64,000 nt of DNA from Streptomyces roseifaciens (GCF_001445655.1 NZ_LNBE01000003.1:186001-250000), one strand, 5' to 3'; shown: positions 16,169-27,711, counted from the stretch's first letter. The notes: generated by a model not told the origin, from the sequence alone. A program made the numbers and translations.

Positions 16169-17133
16169 CGGGCACCCTCCGCGCAGTATTCGAGCGCGGT
16201 GACGCCGAAGCTGAAGCCCATGCCGCTGGACGCCACCAGAATCAGATCGCCGTGCTGCAGTTGCTCACGCGCAGCCAGCTCCTTCAGACAGATCACGGTG
16301 TCGCTGCTCGCCATGTGGCCGATCCGCCCGTACGTGAAGACGCTCTGCTCCTCGGTCAGGCCGAGCGCGGTGAGCAGGCGCGACTGGATGTTGCGGTCGC
16401 CCTGGTTGGTGAGCAGGTAGGCGATGTCGCCGCGCTTGCGGTCGATCGCGTCGAGGGTCTGCTGCGCGAGGGCCTCGAAGTTCTCCATGTAGGCCGTCGA
16501 CAAGCCCGTGCGTCCGCCCTGGTACCGGAAGTAAGGCCCGTCCGGGCCCTGTTCGCCGCCCCAGAAGTCGGCCCAGCTCGCGTCGGTGCGCATGGCCGCG
16601 TGCAAGTGGCGGTACGCGTAGCCTTCGGGTCCGACGAGGACGGCGCCGCCGGCGTCGCCCGCGTTGAACAGGGGCAGGGTGTCCGCGTCGCGGTAGTCGA
16701 CGAGACGGCTCAGCCGGTCGCCGAGCAGGACGAGCACGTACCCGCCGTGCGACCGGGACTTCTCGCAGGCGATCTGCAGCGCCGTCATGCCCGCGTTGCA
16801 GAAGTTGCCCACCTCGAAGCAGTGCGCCCGGTCGATGCCCAGCTCGTGCGCGATCTTCGCGGCGGGGGACCAGGCGGGCCGGTCCCAGACGCCCGAACCC
16901 GCGTACAGGACGTGCCGGATCCCGGCACGGTCCACGCCGGTCCGGTCCAGGACCGCGGCCGCCGCGTCCCGGGTGATCTCCCAGGCGGTCTCGTCCGGAC
17001 CGAGGACCGGGATCTCCTCGCTCAGGGTGATCTTGCGGATCTCCTCGGCCGGCAGCCCGGAAGCGAGCTGCATCTGCTCCACCGTGGCGCGGCCGCGGGG
17101 GAATCGCACATCGAGATCGACGATTCCGCTCAT
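16165..17133 (-). CDS. KASIII-like acyltransferase/condensing enzyme with altered catalytic residues
   Basis: A 322-residue thiolase-fold protein from ATG 17133 (MSGIVDLDVRFPRG), whose start overlaps the thioesterase stop. Nucleophile Cys112 lies in EVGNFCNAGMTALQ, at the same residue number as in FabH. Where FabH has His244 (HQAN) this protein has Asn243 (TNQGDRN). Where FabH has Asn274 it has His273 (YGRIGHMASSD). The His and Asn of the triad are thus exchanged, a change seen in acyltransferase-like KASIII homologues (family knowledge). It may transfer an acyl group to an O or N nucleophile, or offload the chain, rather than condense malonyl-ACP. Confidence 0.8.
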   Translation of the reverse strand: MSGIVDLDVRFPRGRATVEQMQLASGLPAEEIRKITLSEEIPVLGPDETAWEITRDAAAAVLDRTGVDRAGIRHVLYAGSGVWDRPAWSPAAKIAHELGIDRAHCFEVGNFCNAGMTALQIACEKSRSHGGYVLVLLGDRLSRLVDYRDADTLPLFNAGDAGGAVLVGPEGYAYRHLHAAMRTDASWADFWGGEQGPDGPYFRYQGGRTGLSTAYMENFEALAQQTLDAIDRKRGDIAYLLTNQGDRNIQSRLLTALGLTEEQSVFTYGRIGHMASSDTVICLKELAAREQLQHGDLILVASSGMGFSFGVTALEYCAEGAR

Positions 17134-17924
17134 GGCCGCACCGCCTCGGGCGCGGCCGTGTTCGTGCGGTTGCGCACGGTGTCCTCCAGGATTTCTTCGA
17201 GTGCCGCGGCCGGGCCGGTGACCCGGTCGCCGAGGTAGAAGTGATGGCCCGCGAACACCCGCAGGGTGAACGGGCCTTCGGTGTGGGCGCGCCAGGCCGT
17301 CGCGTCCGCCACCGTCGTCGTGGGGTCGGAGGCCCCGGTGAAGGCGGCGACCGGAGCGGCCACGACGGCCCGGGGGTCCGGGCGGTGGGTCAGCGCGGCC
17401 CGGACGTCGGCCCGCAGGGCCGGCAGGACCAGGCGGAGCAGCTCCGCGCTCTCCAGGACGCGTGCGTCGGTGCCGTGCATGGCCCGGATGTCGTCGAGGA
17501 GCTCGTCGTCGCCGGGCGGCGTCTCCTCGCGGTGCACGGAGGGGGCGCGCCGCCCCGAGACGACCACGGCCGCGGGGCCCGGCCCGCCCGAGGCCTCCAG
17601 GCGCAGTGCCAGCTCGAAGGCGAGTACGGCGCCCATGCTGTGCCCGAAGAGCACCAGTGGCCGGCCGGCGGCGTCGGGCACCTCCCGGCCGAGCGCGGCG
17701 TGCAGGGCGTCGGCGCAGTCGTGCAGGGACGTGAACGCGGGCTCCGCGAGCCGGTCCTGACGGCCCGGGTACTGCACGGCGAGCACCTCCGCCGCGCCCC
17801 GGGCCGCCAGTTCCCCGGCCAGCGGCCGGAAGAAGCCGGCGGACCCGCCGGCGTGGGGCAGGCACAGCAGCCGCGGCGCGTCCGCGGCCGCCGTGCCCAG
17901 GGTGCGGATCCATCGGCCGGTCAC
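17130..17924 (-). CDS. Type II thioesterase
   Basis: A 264-residue alpha/beta hydrolase from GTG 17924 (VTGRWIRTLG), which overlaps the NRPS stop (GTGA). RLLCLPHAGGSAGFFRPLA is the family hallmark near the N-terminus. The nucleophile elbow is LFGHSMGAVLAFELA, the acid lies near FTGASDPT, and the catalytic His is in FAGHHFYLGD. Such enzymes clear misprimed carrier proteins or release products. Its position between the NRPS and the KASIII gene shows it belongs to the assembly line. No integrated thioesterase exists in the cluster, so it could also be the releasing enzyme. Confidence 0.9.
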   Translation of the reverse strand: MTGRWIRTLGTAAADAPRLLCLPHAGGSAGFFRPLAGELAARGAAEVLAVQYPGRQDRLAEPAFTSLHDCADALHAALGREVPDAAGRPLVLFGHSMGAVLAFELALRLEASGGPGPAAVVVSGRRAPSVHREETPPGDDELLDDIRAMHGTDARVLESAELLRLVLPALRADVRAALTHRPDPRAVVAAPVAAFTGASDPTTTVADATAWRAHTEGPFTLRVFAGHHFYLGDRVTGPAAALEEILEDTVRNRTNTAAPEAVRP

Positions 17925-20900
17925 GGGGAGACGAGCTCCCACAGAGCGGCCTCCAGGGCGGCGGCCAGCTCCTGCGCGGCCCCGGCGGCCACCTTCGCGG
18001 GGTCGGTCGTGATGTCGAGCCTCCACTGGTCGCTGCCGGTGTGACGGCCGATCTCCACGGAGACGGGGAAGCTGTTGCGGTCGCTCAGCCACCAGTCCGC
18101 CGTCTTGAGGAGCAAGAGATCGTCCAGGGCGTCCACCACGCCGAAGCTGGTGAAGTTGAACAGGACCTCGAACGGCGTGGCCTTGACGTCCCGGGTGATC
18201 CGGGACAGCGGGTAGCGGCGGTGCGGCAGCATCTCCTGCTCCGCGGCGAAGGCCGCCCCGACCAGGCCGGCGGGGTCCTTGCCCGCCAGGTCCACGCGCA
18301 GCGGCACGCTGTTGAGGAACAGGCCGAGGGTCGCCTCCGCCGAGGCGGCTTCGGGTCTGCCGCCCGACACCACACCGGTGACGACGTCGTCGGTTGCGGC
18401 GACCCGGCCGAGGGCAAGCAGGTGGGCGGCGAGGAAGACGCTCTTGACCGGGGCGCCGAGCGCAGCGGCCCGCTCGCCGATCCGAGCCACCAGCTCGGGC
18501 GGAAGGACCACGGTGACGTCCCGCTCGGGCGCGCGGCCGCCGACGGCGGATGCCCCGCCCGCGGCAGGTGCCCCGGACGGGGCGGGCAGCCGGGTGGCGG
18601 TGGCCCCGTCGAGCAGCCGTGTCCAGTACTCCCGGGCCGTGTCCGACCCGGCCTCGCGGGCCTCCAGCGCGACGAACTCCCGGTAGGGGAGGGGGCGCGC
18701 GTCGTCGGCGTACGCGGTGAGGCCCATCATTTCCCGGTCGTATCCGGTGAGCAGCTCGGTCATCAGGAGCGCGAAGCTCCAGCCGTCCAGGATGCTGTGG
18801 TGCGTGGAGACCGCCAGGTGGAAGTCCTCGTCCCCGTGCCGGAGCACGTGGCAGCGCAGGAGCGGCGCCCGGGTGAAGTCGAAGCGTTCCTGCCACTGCT
18901 CCTGCCACCAGCGGCGCAGTGCGGTGTCCGGGTCGAGTCCCGCGGCGGGCGTGACCACGGTCAGCGGGATCTCCGCCGCGGCGTGCACGTACTGGACGAC
19001 TTGCCGGTGGCTGCCGAGGTCGAAGGACGTGCGCAGGATCTCGTGCCGGCCCGCGAGGGCGTCCAGCGCGCGCCGCAGCGCTCCGAGGTCGAGCGGTCCG
19101 TGCACGCGCACGCTCTCGAGGTCGTGGTAGAGCGTCGGATCGCCACTCATCTTGGAGTGGAAGATGATGCCCTGCTGGAGCGTGGAGGCCGGGTAGGCGG
19201 CCTCCACGCCGTCCGGGGCACCGGCGAGGAAACGGTCCTCGGCGGCTTCGGGAGCGGTACCTCCGGCCTCCCCGGCGCTTCCGCTCTCCTCGGCCTGCGC
19301 GGCGGTCGCTTCCTGGGCGCGGCAGTACGCGGCCAGTGCGCTCACGGTCGGGTGCGCGAAGAGCGCCACCACCGTGACCGGCAGGCCCGCCTCCTTGGCC
19401 CGCACCACCATCGGGATGGCGCGCATGGAGTCGCCGCCGATGGCGAAGAAGTTGTCGTCGGTGCCCACCGCGGGCACCCCGAGCGCCTCGGCCCAGATCG
19501 TCGCGAGCTGTGCCTCGACGCTGTCCGCGGGAGCCCGGAGCGGGCCCGCGGGGGGCGTGACCCGCGCCTCGGGGCGGGGCAGTGCGTCCCGGTCCAGCTT
19601 GCCGTTGGGGGTCATCGGCAGCGCGGTCATCGGGACGAAGGCGGACGGCACCATGTGGGCGGGGAGCCGCCCGGCGGTGAACTCCCGCAGAGCGGCGGGG
19701 AGCCCGTCCTCCTGCCCGGCGCCGCCGCGCCCGACCCAGTAGCACACGAGGCGCTGCTGCCCGGGCTCGTCCTCGCGGACCACGGTGACGGCCTCGCGGA
19801 CGTCGGGGTGGCCGAGCACGGTCGCCTCGATCTCGCCCAGCTCGATGCGGAAGCCGCGCAGCTGGACCTGGCCGTCGGCCCGCCCGTGGTAGTACACCTC
19901 GCCGTCGGCGCCCGGCTCGGCCAGGTCGCCGGTGCGGTAGAGCCGGCCGCCGGGTGTGAACGGGTCGGGCAGGAAGCGCTCCCGGGTCAGCTCGGGACGG
20001 TTCAGGTAGCCCCGCGCGACGCCGGCCCCGCCCACGTACAGCTCGCCCTGCACGCCCGGGGCGACGGGCCGCAGCTCCTCGTCGAGCACGTACAGGGTGA
20101 GGTCGGCCAGCGGGGTGCCGATGGGGCTGCGCCGGTCGTCGAGGTCGGCGCGGGTGATGCGGCGCAGGGTGACGTGCACGGTCGTCTCGGTGATGCCGTA
20201 CATGTTGATCAACCGGGGCCGGTCGTCGCCGTACTGCTCCACCCAGCGCCTGAGCGTGGCCGGCTCCAGCTTCTCGCCGCCGAAGACCACCGTGCGCAGC
20301 GCCGTCCCGGGGAAGCCGAGCGCCTCGGCGGCCGTGGCCAGCTGCCGGAACGCGGAGGGCGTCTGGCTGAGCACGGTGACGCGCTCGGCCACGAGCAACT
20401 GCACGAACGCCTCGGGGTCGCGGCTCAGCTCGTACGGCACCACGACGACCCGGCCGCCGTACAGCAGGGCGCCCCACAGCTCCCACACGGAGAAGTCGAA
20501 GGCGATGGAGTGGAACATCGTCCACACGTCGTCCGGTCCGAAGCCGAACTCCGCCTCGGTGGCGGTGAACAGGCGGGCCGCGTTGGCGTGGCTGACGACG
20601 ACGCCCTTCGGCCTGCCGGTGGAGCCGGAGGTGTAGATCACGTACGCGACGTGCTCGGGCCGCAGACCGACGGCGGGTGCGGTGTCCGGCTCCCCCGCGA
20701 GGTCGTCCTGCGCCGGGGCGACGACGGTCAGGCCCAGCTCGGGCACCTCGTCGCCGACCGCGAGGCGGCAGCCCGCGTCGGCCACGGTGGAGCGCAGCCG
20801 CTCCAGCGGGTAGCGCGGGTCGAGCGGCAGGTAGCCGGCGCCTGCCTTGAGGATGCCGAGCACCCCGACCACCAGGTCGACGGTGCGCGCGCACGAGAGG

Positions 20901-21100
20901 GCGACCAGCTGCTCCGGGCCCGCGCCGAGCGCCACGAGCCGGTGGGCGAGCCGGTTGGCCGCGCGGTCGAGCTCGGCGTAGGTCAGCCGGCGTTCGCCGT
21001 CGCTGACGGCGATGCGCCCGGGCCAGGCGGCCGCGGCGGCGGCGAAGGTCTCGTGGAGGGGGCGCACCGCGTGCTCCCCGCCGTCGTGCGCGGTGGTCAT
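17921..21100 (-). CDS. NRPS module A(Thr-like)-PCP-C
   Basis: A 1059-residue protein from ATG 21100, which overlaps the monooxygenase stop (ATGA). The adenylation domain spans about 20-530 (YTSGSTGRPKG, FDFSVWELWG, NMYGITETT, GRADGQVQLRGFRIE, GKLDRDALP). The PCP is about 560-625 (NFFAIGGDSMRA, Ser for the phosphopantetheine arm). The condensation domain is about 650-1050 with an intact STHHSILDGWSF. My manual read of the specificity pocket is D-F-W-S-V-G-M-V-H, close to the threonine code. The C domain is terminal, with no PCP after it. It must pass the chain to a free acceptor, to the separate carrier protein or to a nucleophile. A domain order with C last is unusual. Confidence 0.9.
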   Translation of the reverse strand: MTTAHDGGEHAVRPLHETFAAAAAAWPGRIAVSDGERRLTYAELDRAANRLAHRLVALGAGPEQLVALSCARTVDLVVGVLGILKAGAGYLPLDPRYPLERLRSTVADAGCRLAVGDEVPELGLTVVAPAQDDLAGEPDTAPAVGLRPEHVAYVIYTSGSTGRPKGVVVSHANAARLFTATEAEFGFGPDDVWTMFHSIAFDFSVWELWGALLYGGRVVVVPYELSRDPEAFVQLLVAERVTVLSQTPSAFRQLATAAEALGFPGTALRTVVFGGEKLEPATLRRWVEQYGDDRPRLINMYGITETTVHVTLRRITRADLDDRRSPIGTPLADLTLYVLDEELRPVAPGVQGELYVGGAGVARGYLNRPELTRERFLPDPFTPGGRLYRTGDLAEPGADGEVYYHGRADGQVQLRGFRIELGEIEATVLGHPDVREAVTVVREDEPGQQRLVCYWVGRGGAGQEDGLPAALREFTAGRLPAHMVPSAFVPMTALPMTPNGKLDRDALPRPEARVTPPAGPLRAPADSVEAQLATIWAEALGVPAVGTDDNFFAIGGDSMRAIPMVVRAKEAGLPVTVVALFAHPTVSALAAYCRAQEATAAQAEESGSAGEAGGTAPEAAEDRFLAGAPDGVEAAYPASTLQQGIIFHSKMSGDPTLYHDLESVRVHGPLDLGALRRALDALAGRHEILRTSFDLGSHRQVVQYVHAAAEIPLTVVTPAAGLDPDTALRRWWQEQWQERFDFTRAPLLRCHVLRHGDEDFHLAVSTHHSILDGWSFALLMTELLTGYDREMMGLTAYADDARPLPYREFVALEAREAGSDTAREYWTRLLDGATATRLPAPSGAPAAGGASAVGGRAPERDVTVVLPPELVARIGERAAALGAPVKSVFLAAHLLALGRVAATDDVVTGVVSGGRPEAASAEATLGLFLNSVPLRVDLAGKDPAGLVGAAFAAEQEMLPHRRYPLSRITRDVKATPFEVLFNFTSFGVVDALDDLLLLKTADWWLSDRNSFPVSVEIGRHTGSDQWRLDITTDPAKVAAGAAQELAAALEAALWELVSP

Positions 21101-22178
21101 CGCGGTCCCTCCGTGTCGTCGCTGCTGAGCCGGCGCAGCCGGTCCAGGTGGCCGAGGCCGCCGAGGACGTCGGCGGTGGGCAGGCCGAAGTCGATGAGGC
21201 AGGCGATCTCGTCGACGCCGATGTCCCGCAGCCGCTCCACCACCGCGCGGCACTTGTCGACGCCGCCGAGCAGGCCGCCGTCGTCGTAGTAGCGCTCGAA
21301 GGCGCGCTCCACGAGGAAGTCGATGTCCTTCTCGCGCAGTTTGGACGGGTCGATCTTGCGCGCGTTCTCCAGCTTCGAGCCGCCGAGGATGAGCCCGAGC
21401 GAGCTGCGCAGGTACGCCGACATGGGTGCGCGCACCAGCTCGCGCGCCGCGTCGTCGTCCTCGGCGAGGAAGGTGTGCACCATGAGGGCCACGTGGCCGG
21501 GCCAGCCGTCCGCGCCGGGGCGCTCGGCGACGGCCTTGCGGTACAGGGCGATCTTCTCGGCGAGCTGGTCGAGGTCCTGGCCGAGCAGGTGGGTGAGCAG
21601 GCCGTACCCGCCCTTGCCGGCCTCCTGCACGGTGCGGGCGTCGCCGCCGCTGGTGATCCACACCGGCAGCTCGGGCTGCACCGGCGGCGGGAAGATCCGT
21701 ACGTCGGCCTCGTCGCCGGTGCCGCCCGTGACGGTCATCGGCTCGCCGCGCCACAGCTTCCGGACCTGTGCCGCCTGGTCGAAGAGGCCTGCCCTCCGGT
21801 TCTCGTACGCCCCCGGGTTGAGGCAGAAGTCCGTGGCGTGCCAGCCGGACGCGACCGAGATGCCGGCGCGGCCACCGGAGATGTTGTCGACGACCGACCA
21901 CTCCTCCGCGATGCGCAGCGGGTGGTGCAGCGGGGCCACCACGCTGCCCGCGCGGATCTTGACGCGCTCGGTGATCGCCGCGAGGGCCGCGCCGGTCACC
22001 GAGGGGTTGGGGTAGGTGCCGCCGAAGGCGTGGAAGTGCCGCTCCGGCGTCCACACCGCGGTGAAGCCGTTGCGGTCGGCGAACCTGGCGCCCTCCAGGA
22101 GGAGCTCGTAGCGGTTGCCGCCGTCCTCGCCCGCGCTGTCGTTGGCGAAGTAGAAGAGGCTGAAGTCCATCGGTTCCG

Positions 22179-22182
<4 letters not shown>
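21097..22182 (-). CDS. Luciferase-like flavin monooxygenase of natural-product type
   Basis: A 361-residue protein from GTG 22182, which overlaps the adenylation gene's stop (GTGA). Met 22170 is an alternative. FSLFYFANDSAG, TAVWTPERHFHAFGGTYPNP and IRAGSVVAPLHHPLRIAEEW are typical of the LLM subgroup usually fused into NRPS/PKS megasynthases (MupA-like). Here it is free-standing. It uses reduced flavin, probably from the cluster's flavin reductase, to hydroxylate a carrier-bound substrate such as an alpha or beta carbon or amine. Translation is coupled at both ends. Confidence 0.88.
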
Positions 22183-23755
<1,573 letters not shown>

Positions 23756-23759
<4 letters not shown>

Positions 23760-25774
23760 GCGGGTTCTCCTTGTGCTGAGTGGGGGCCGGACCCGCCGCC
23801 CGGCGGCAGGGGAGCGGCCGCCGGGCGGCCCGCCTGCGCGGGGAAGTGGTCGAGGGCCCAGTAGCGCTCGCGCGGGAAGGGGTAGGTGGGCAGCGGCACG
23901 CGCCGGCCGCGGCGGCCCGCGAGGGCGGCCCAGTCGACGTCGGCGCCGTGCAGCCAGGCCTCGTGCGCCAGTTCCTCGACGGCTTCCGCGAGGTCCGCGG
24001 GCCGGGCGGCCAGCTGCACGACCGGGCCCGTGCGCCCGCCCCGGTCGAGGCCGTCGCCCACCAGGACGGTGAAGGCCCGCTCGGGCACGTCCGCGACGGC
24101 GTCGTAGCGGGCGCTGCGGCGCGGGAAGACGGCGGCGAGCAGGTCGAGGAGCGCGGTGGCCCCGGGCGCGTCACCGGCCGCCACGACGACCGCGAACAGG
24201 CCTGCGGGAGCGGCCCGCCGTGAGCGCACGGCCGGGTCGGCGGCGTCGCGCAGGGCGGCGGCGAGGCGTGCGGGGCTGTCTGCGGGGACGGCCACCACGC
24301 GCCGCTCGGGGAAGGCCCGGCGGCCCGTGCGCAGGGTGTGGGCGAGGTCTTCCGGCCGTACGGCGCCGGACTCCGCGACGTCGGCCAGCCGCCGTGCCAC
24401 GGAGTCCAGCTCGGCGCCGTTGCGGGCCGAGAGGACGAGGCGCACGACGGGCCGCTCCGGCGCCGGGGGGCGCACCGGTGCGGGCGGCGCGGCGACCACG
24501 GCGACCGCGTTGTTGCCGCCGAAGCCGATGTTGTTGACCAGCGCGAACCGCTCCTCCCCGGCGAGGGGACGCGGCTCGGTCGTCACGTGGAACGGGCTCT
24601 GCGCGAACGCCCGGGGCTCGCGGGGCTCCTTGAACAGCGGGTGCGGCACGAGCCGGCCGGTGCGCACCACATGGACGGCGCCGAGCAGCGCCGCGAGGCC
24701 CGAGGCGGGCCCGGTGTGCCCGATGTTGGCCTTGACCGAGCCGAGCGCGATCCGGCCGGCCGGCACTCCGGGGCCCAGGCCCGCGGTGAGCCCGCGGATC
24801 TCCAGGCGGTCCCCGATGGGCGTGCCGACGCCGTGCCCTTCGACGTAGCCCACCTGGTGGCCGCTCACCCCGGCGACGTCCAGGGCCTGGCGCACGACGG
24901 AGGCGATCCCCGCCGCGCTGGGAGCGGTGAAGCCGGCGCGATCCGAGCCGTGGTTGCCCACGGCGGTGCCGCGCAGGACCGCGAGGACCGGGTCGCCGTC
25001 GGCCAGGGCGTCCGGCAGCCGGCGCAGTGCCACCGCGCCGACGCCCGAACTGTAGAACGTGCCGGTCGAACTCGCGTCGTACGAGCGGCAGTAGCCGTCC
25101 GCGGACAGGCTGCCGTCGGGGCGGCGCCGGTATCCCGTCTCCGGTTCGAGGACCGTGGCGCCCCCGGCCAGCGCGAGGTCGCACTCGCCCGCGAGCAGGC
25201 TCAGGACCGCGTAGTGCACGGAGTACAGGGCCGAGGCGCAGGCCGCCTGGACGCCGGCGGTGGGGCCGCGCAGGCCCAGCTTGTAGGCCACGCGCGCGGC
25301 CATGAAGTCCCCGAGGCCCCCGAGGTGCAGCGGCAGGTCGCCGAGCGCCGTCGGCCAGCCGTCCCGCTGCGCCGTGGCGGCCAGCAGCCGTGCCGAGTAC
25401 GGCCCGGCGTGGCTGCCCGCGAAGACGCCGGTGGCCGTGCCGGAGCGGGCTCCGTGACCGGCGGACTCCAGGGCCTCCCAGCACACTTCGAGGAAGAGCC
25501 GCTGCTGCGGGTCGACGGCCTCGGCCTCGGCGCGGGAGTAGCCGAAGAACTCCCCGGCGAAGTCGGCGGCCCCGGACAGCCGGGCGGCCTTCCGGACGAA
25601 CCCGGGATCGGCCCAGGTCTCCGGCTCCACCCCGGCGGCGAGCAGGTCCTCGTCGGAGAGCTCCCGCACGGAGACGGTGCCGTCCTCGAGGTTGCGCCAG
25701 AACTCCTGCGGATTCGACGCGTCGGGGAAACGGCACCCGGCGCCGACGACGGCTATGTCGGTGTCGCGGCTCAC
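23756..25774 (-). CDS. PKS ketosynthase without acyltransferase domain
   Basis: A 672-residue protein from GTG 25774. The KS (about 1-425) starts DIAVVGAGCRFPDASNPQEF and has Cys in VQAACASALYSV, His in VEGHGVGTPIGD (usual form EAHGTGT) and His in SVKANIGHTGPASG, so the triad is complete. A KS-AT linker follows (LVLSARNGAELDSVARRL), then ~100 residues where an AT would be. These lack the GHSxG motif. The protein ends in the post-AT linker VPLPTYPFPRERYWALDHF. It therefore looks like a KS-AT pair whose AT has collapsed, so extender loading must come in trans or not at all. It lies 17 bp after the carrier protein. Confidence 0.85.
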
Positions 25775-25791
25775 GCCTTCGCCACCCTGCC

Positions 25792-26100
25792 TCAGCGGCC
25801 GCGGGCCAGGAGCCGGCCGCGTCCCCCGGCCGCGTCGGTGGCGGTGTCCGCCCCGGCCTCCGGGGCGGCGAGGCCTGCGAGGAACTCGGCCTGGGCCTCC
25901 ACGGTGGCGTGGTCGAACAGCTCGGCGGCCTCGATCTCGCGGCCGGTCAGGCGGTTGATCCGCTCCAGGAGGACGATGAAGAGCAGGGAATCACCGCCGG
26001 CCTCGAAGAAGTTCGCGTCGACCGGGACGTCCTCCTGGTCGAGCACCTCGGCCCAGATCAGCCGGATCTCTTCGAGGAGGTCGTGTGCGGCGGTGCTCAT
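25792..26100 (-). CDS. Free-standing acyl/peptidyl carrier protein
   Basis: A 102-residue protein with AAAGGAATCCC before its ATG. The carrier fold is clear: LLEEIRLIWAEVLDQEDVP, then NFFEAGGDSLLFIVLLERIN with the phosphopantetheine Ser in GGDSL. The tail after about residue 82 is low-complexity Ala/Gly/Arg. GGDSL favours a PCP over a PKS ACP. It is the first gene of the coupled biosynthetic run and is probably charged by the stand-alone A protein, with the chain then taken by the AT-less KS. Confidence 0.9.
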   Translation of the reverse strand: MSTAAHDLLEEIRLIWAEVLDQEDVPVDANFFEAGGDSLLFIVLLERINRLTGREIEAAELFDHATVEAQAEFLAGLAAPEAGADTATDAAGGRGRLLARGR

Positions 26101-26313
26101 GGGATTCCTTTCGGGGGCGTGCCGGTCCGCGCCCGGGCACCGGTGGCCGGTGTTCAGGGCGGCTCGGAAGGCCGTGGACTCCGCCCGTGCGGAGCCGGAG
26201 GATGCATGGGTGACGGCGGCCCGGCGGGCTCGCGCGGTGCCGGCTCGCGCACAGCACTTGCTCGTGCGGTGCGCGGGACCACGCGGCTGAGTGCCGGAGC
26301 CGACCGTGAATGC

Positions 26314-26358
26314 ATACTCCGAGGTGCGCCATTTCCCGTCAAGGAATCCCCGTCGAAC
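26314..26358 (-). promoter_or_regulatory. Candidate promoter with StrR-type half-site for the NRPS/PKS operon
   Basis: On the minus strand, TTGACG (26342-26337) and GAGTAT (26319-26314) are separated by 17 bp, a plausible -35/-10 pair. It would give a leader of about 200 nt before the carrier gene. Ten bases upstream of the -35 is GTTCGAC (26358-26352), identical to the left arm of the StrR operator. The right arm expected 20 bp away is degenerate. A StrR-family gene lies in the same locus at 28328-29290. Confidence 0.4.
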
Positions 26359-26379
26359 GGGAGTTAGGCGGCTCGCGGC

Positions 26380-27711
26380 TCAGGCGGGCGCCTTGGTGCC
26401 CTCCCCGCTCTCCCGGACGTTCTCGGCACCGCCCCCGGCCGCCGCGCCGGAGGCCGCCGCCGCGCCGGCTTCCTCCGCCGCCGGCCCGGAGCGGGCCGGC
26501 GCCTCACGGTCCAGCCGCAGGTTCCGTACGCCGGGGACCGCGGCCGTGCCCACGCAGACCACCGCGACCAGGACCGCGGCAGCCGCGAAGGGCACCCGCT
26601 CGCCCCACAGGGACAGTGCGACCGGAGCGAGGACCACGCCGAGCGGCTGCGCGGCCAGCGACACCAGCCAGTCGTAGGAGCTGACCCGGGCGAGTACGCC
26701 CTGCGGGATGACCGTCTGGACGGTGGTGTCCCAGGTGGGGTTGAGGAAGCCGAGTGCGGCGAGGGCGACGCCGTAGCCGGCCACCAGCAACGGCACCGGG
26801 GCGCCGGCGGCGAACAGGGCGAGCGGCAGCGCGTAGCTGGCGAGGGCGATGTTGCCGACGAGCACGGGCCGCTTCGGGCGGGCCCAGCCCGACAGGAGCG
26901 AGCCGGCGAGCAGACCGATACCCCCCGCCTGGGTCACCGCGACCCAGGCACCCTCGCCGCCGAGCCGCTTCACCGCGATGAGCGGGCCGAGCGTGAGCAG
27001 GATGTTGGCGACGAAGTTCCACACGGCGTGCGCGATCAGGCTGGTCCAGTACCAGTCCCTGGCCCGCACCTCGGCGAACCCCTCGGTGAGGTCGGCCCGG
27101 ATCGAGGTGCGCGCCCGGGGGGCGGGGGCGGCCTCGGTCAGGCGGACCGTCAGCATCAGGGCGGCGCTGATGCCGAAGGCGGTCGCGTCGACCACGAAGA
27201 CCCAGCCGTAGCCGACCGCGAAGATCAGGGTGCCGGCCAGGGCGGGACCGGCCAGCAAGGAGACGCTCTTGGCCACGCTCATCAGGGAATTGGCCTTGAT
27301 CCGCTGCTCCCCGGCGGCGGGCACGATCTTGGTGACCAGGGGCGAGAGGTTGGACAGGCCGACCGCCGACGCCGCCCCCGCCACGGCCTGGGCTATCGCG
27401 ATGTGCGTGACGCTGGGGTCGTCGCCGAGCAGTTCCACGGCCACCACGGCCTGGGTGACCATCCGCGTGAGGTCCGCGACGAGGGCGACCAGGCGGGTGT
27501 TGAACCGGTCGGCGACCGCACCGGCCACCGGCAGCAGCACGAGCCGGGTGCCGAGGGCGCAGCCCAGGACGACGGCCAGCAGCGTGGCCGAGCCGGTGAC
27601 GTGGACGATGGCCAGGCTCAGCGCGGTCGGCACCAGGGCGTCGCTGAGCGTGGACATGGTGCGGCTGACGAAGAGCAGCCGGAAGTTGCGTAGCCGCAGG
27701 GGATGGGTCAT
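26380..27711 (-). CDS. MFS efflux transporter
   Basis: A 443-residue membrane protein with about 12 hydrophobic segments. It starts LRLRNFRLLFVSRTMSTLSD, a form common in MFS exporters of the MefA/EntS class, and has the loop AVADRFNTRLVALVADL after helix 2. The C-terminus (about 405-443) is a soluble Ala/Gly/Glu-rich tail. It is divergent from a MarR regulator and lies upstream of the biosynthetic genes, so export of the NRPS/PKS product or self-resistance is likely. No Shine-Dalgarno precedes the ATG, and the predicted -10 places the transcript start at or next to the ATG (leaderless). Confidence 0.88.
   Translation of the reverse strand: MTHPLRLRNFRLLFVSRTMSTLSDALVPTALSLAIVHVTGSATLLAVVLGCALGTRLVLLPVAGAVADRFNTRLVALVADLTRMVTQAVVAVELLGDDPSVTHIAIAQAVAGAASAVGLSNLSPLVTKIVPAAGEQRIKANSLMSVAKSVSLLAGPALAGTLIFAVGYGWVFVVDATAFGISAALMLTVRLTEAAPAPRARTSIRADLTEGFAEVRARDWYWTSLIAHAVWNFVANILLTLGPLIAVKRLGGEGAWVAVTQAGGIGLLAGSLLSGWARPKRPVLVGNIALASYALPLALFAAGAPVPLLVAGYGVALAALGFLNPTWDTTVQTVIPQGVLARVSSYDWLVSLAAQPLGVVLAPVALSLWGERVPFAAAAVLVAVVCVGTAAVPGVRNLRLDREAPARSGPAAEEAGAAAASGAAAGGGAENVRESGEGTKAPA

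Noticed and set aside
17130..20894. 1254-codon minus-strand frame
   Set aside because: Most of it is a shifted frame of the NRPS with Arg/Pro/Ala-rich sequence. Only the C-terminal 264 codons are real (the thioesterase).
18041..21289. 1082-codon plus-strand frame across the NRPS
   Set aside because: It is the antisense shadow of the adenylation and condensation domains, with no domains or promoter.
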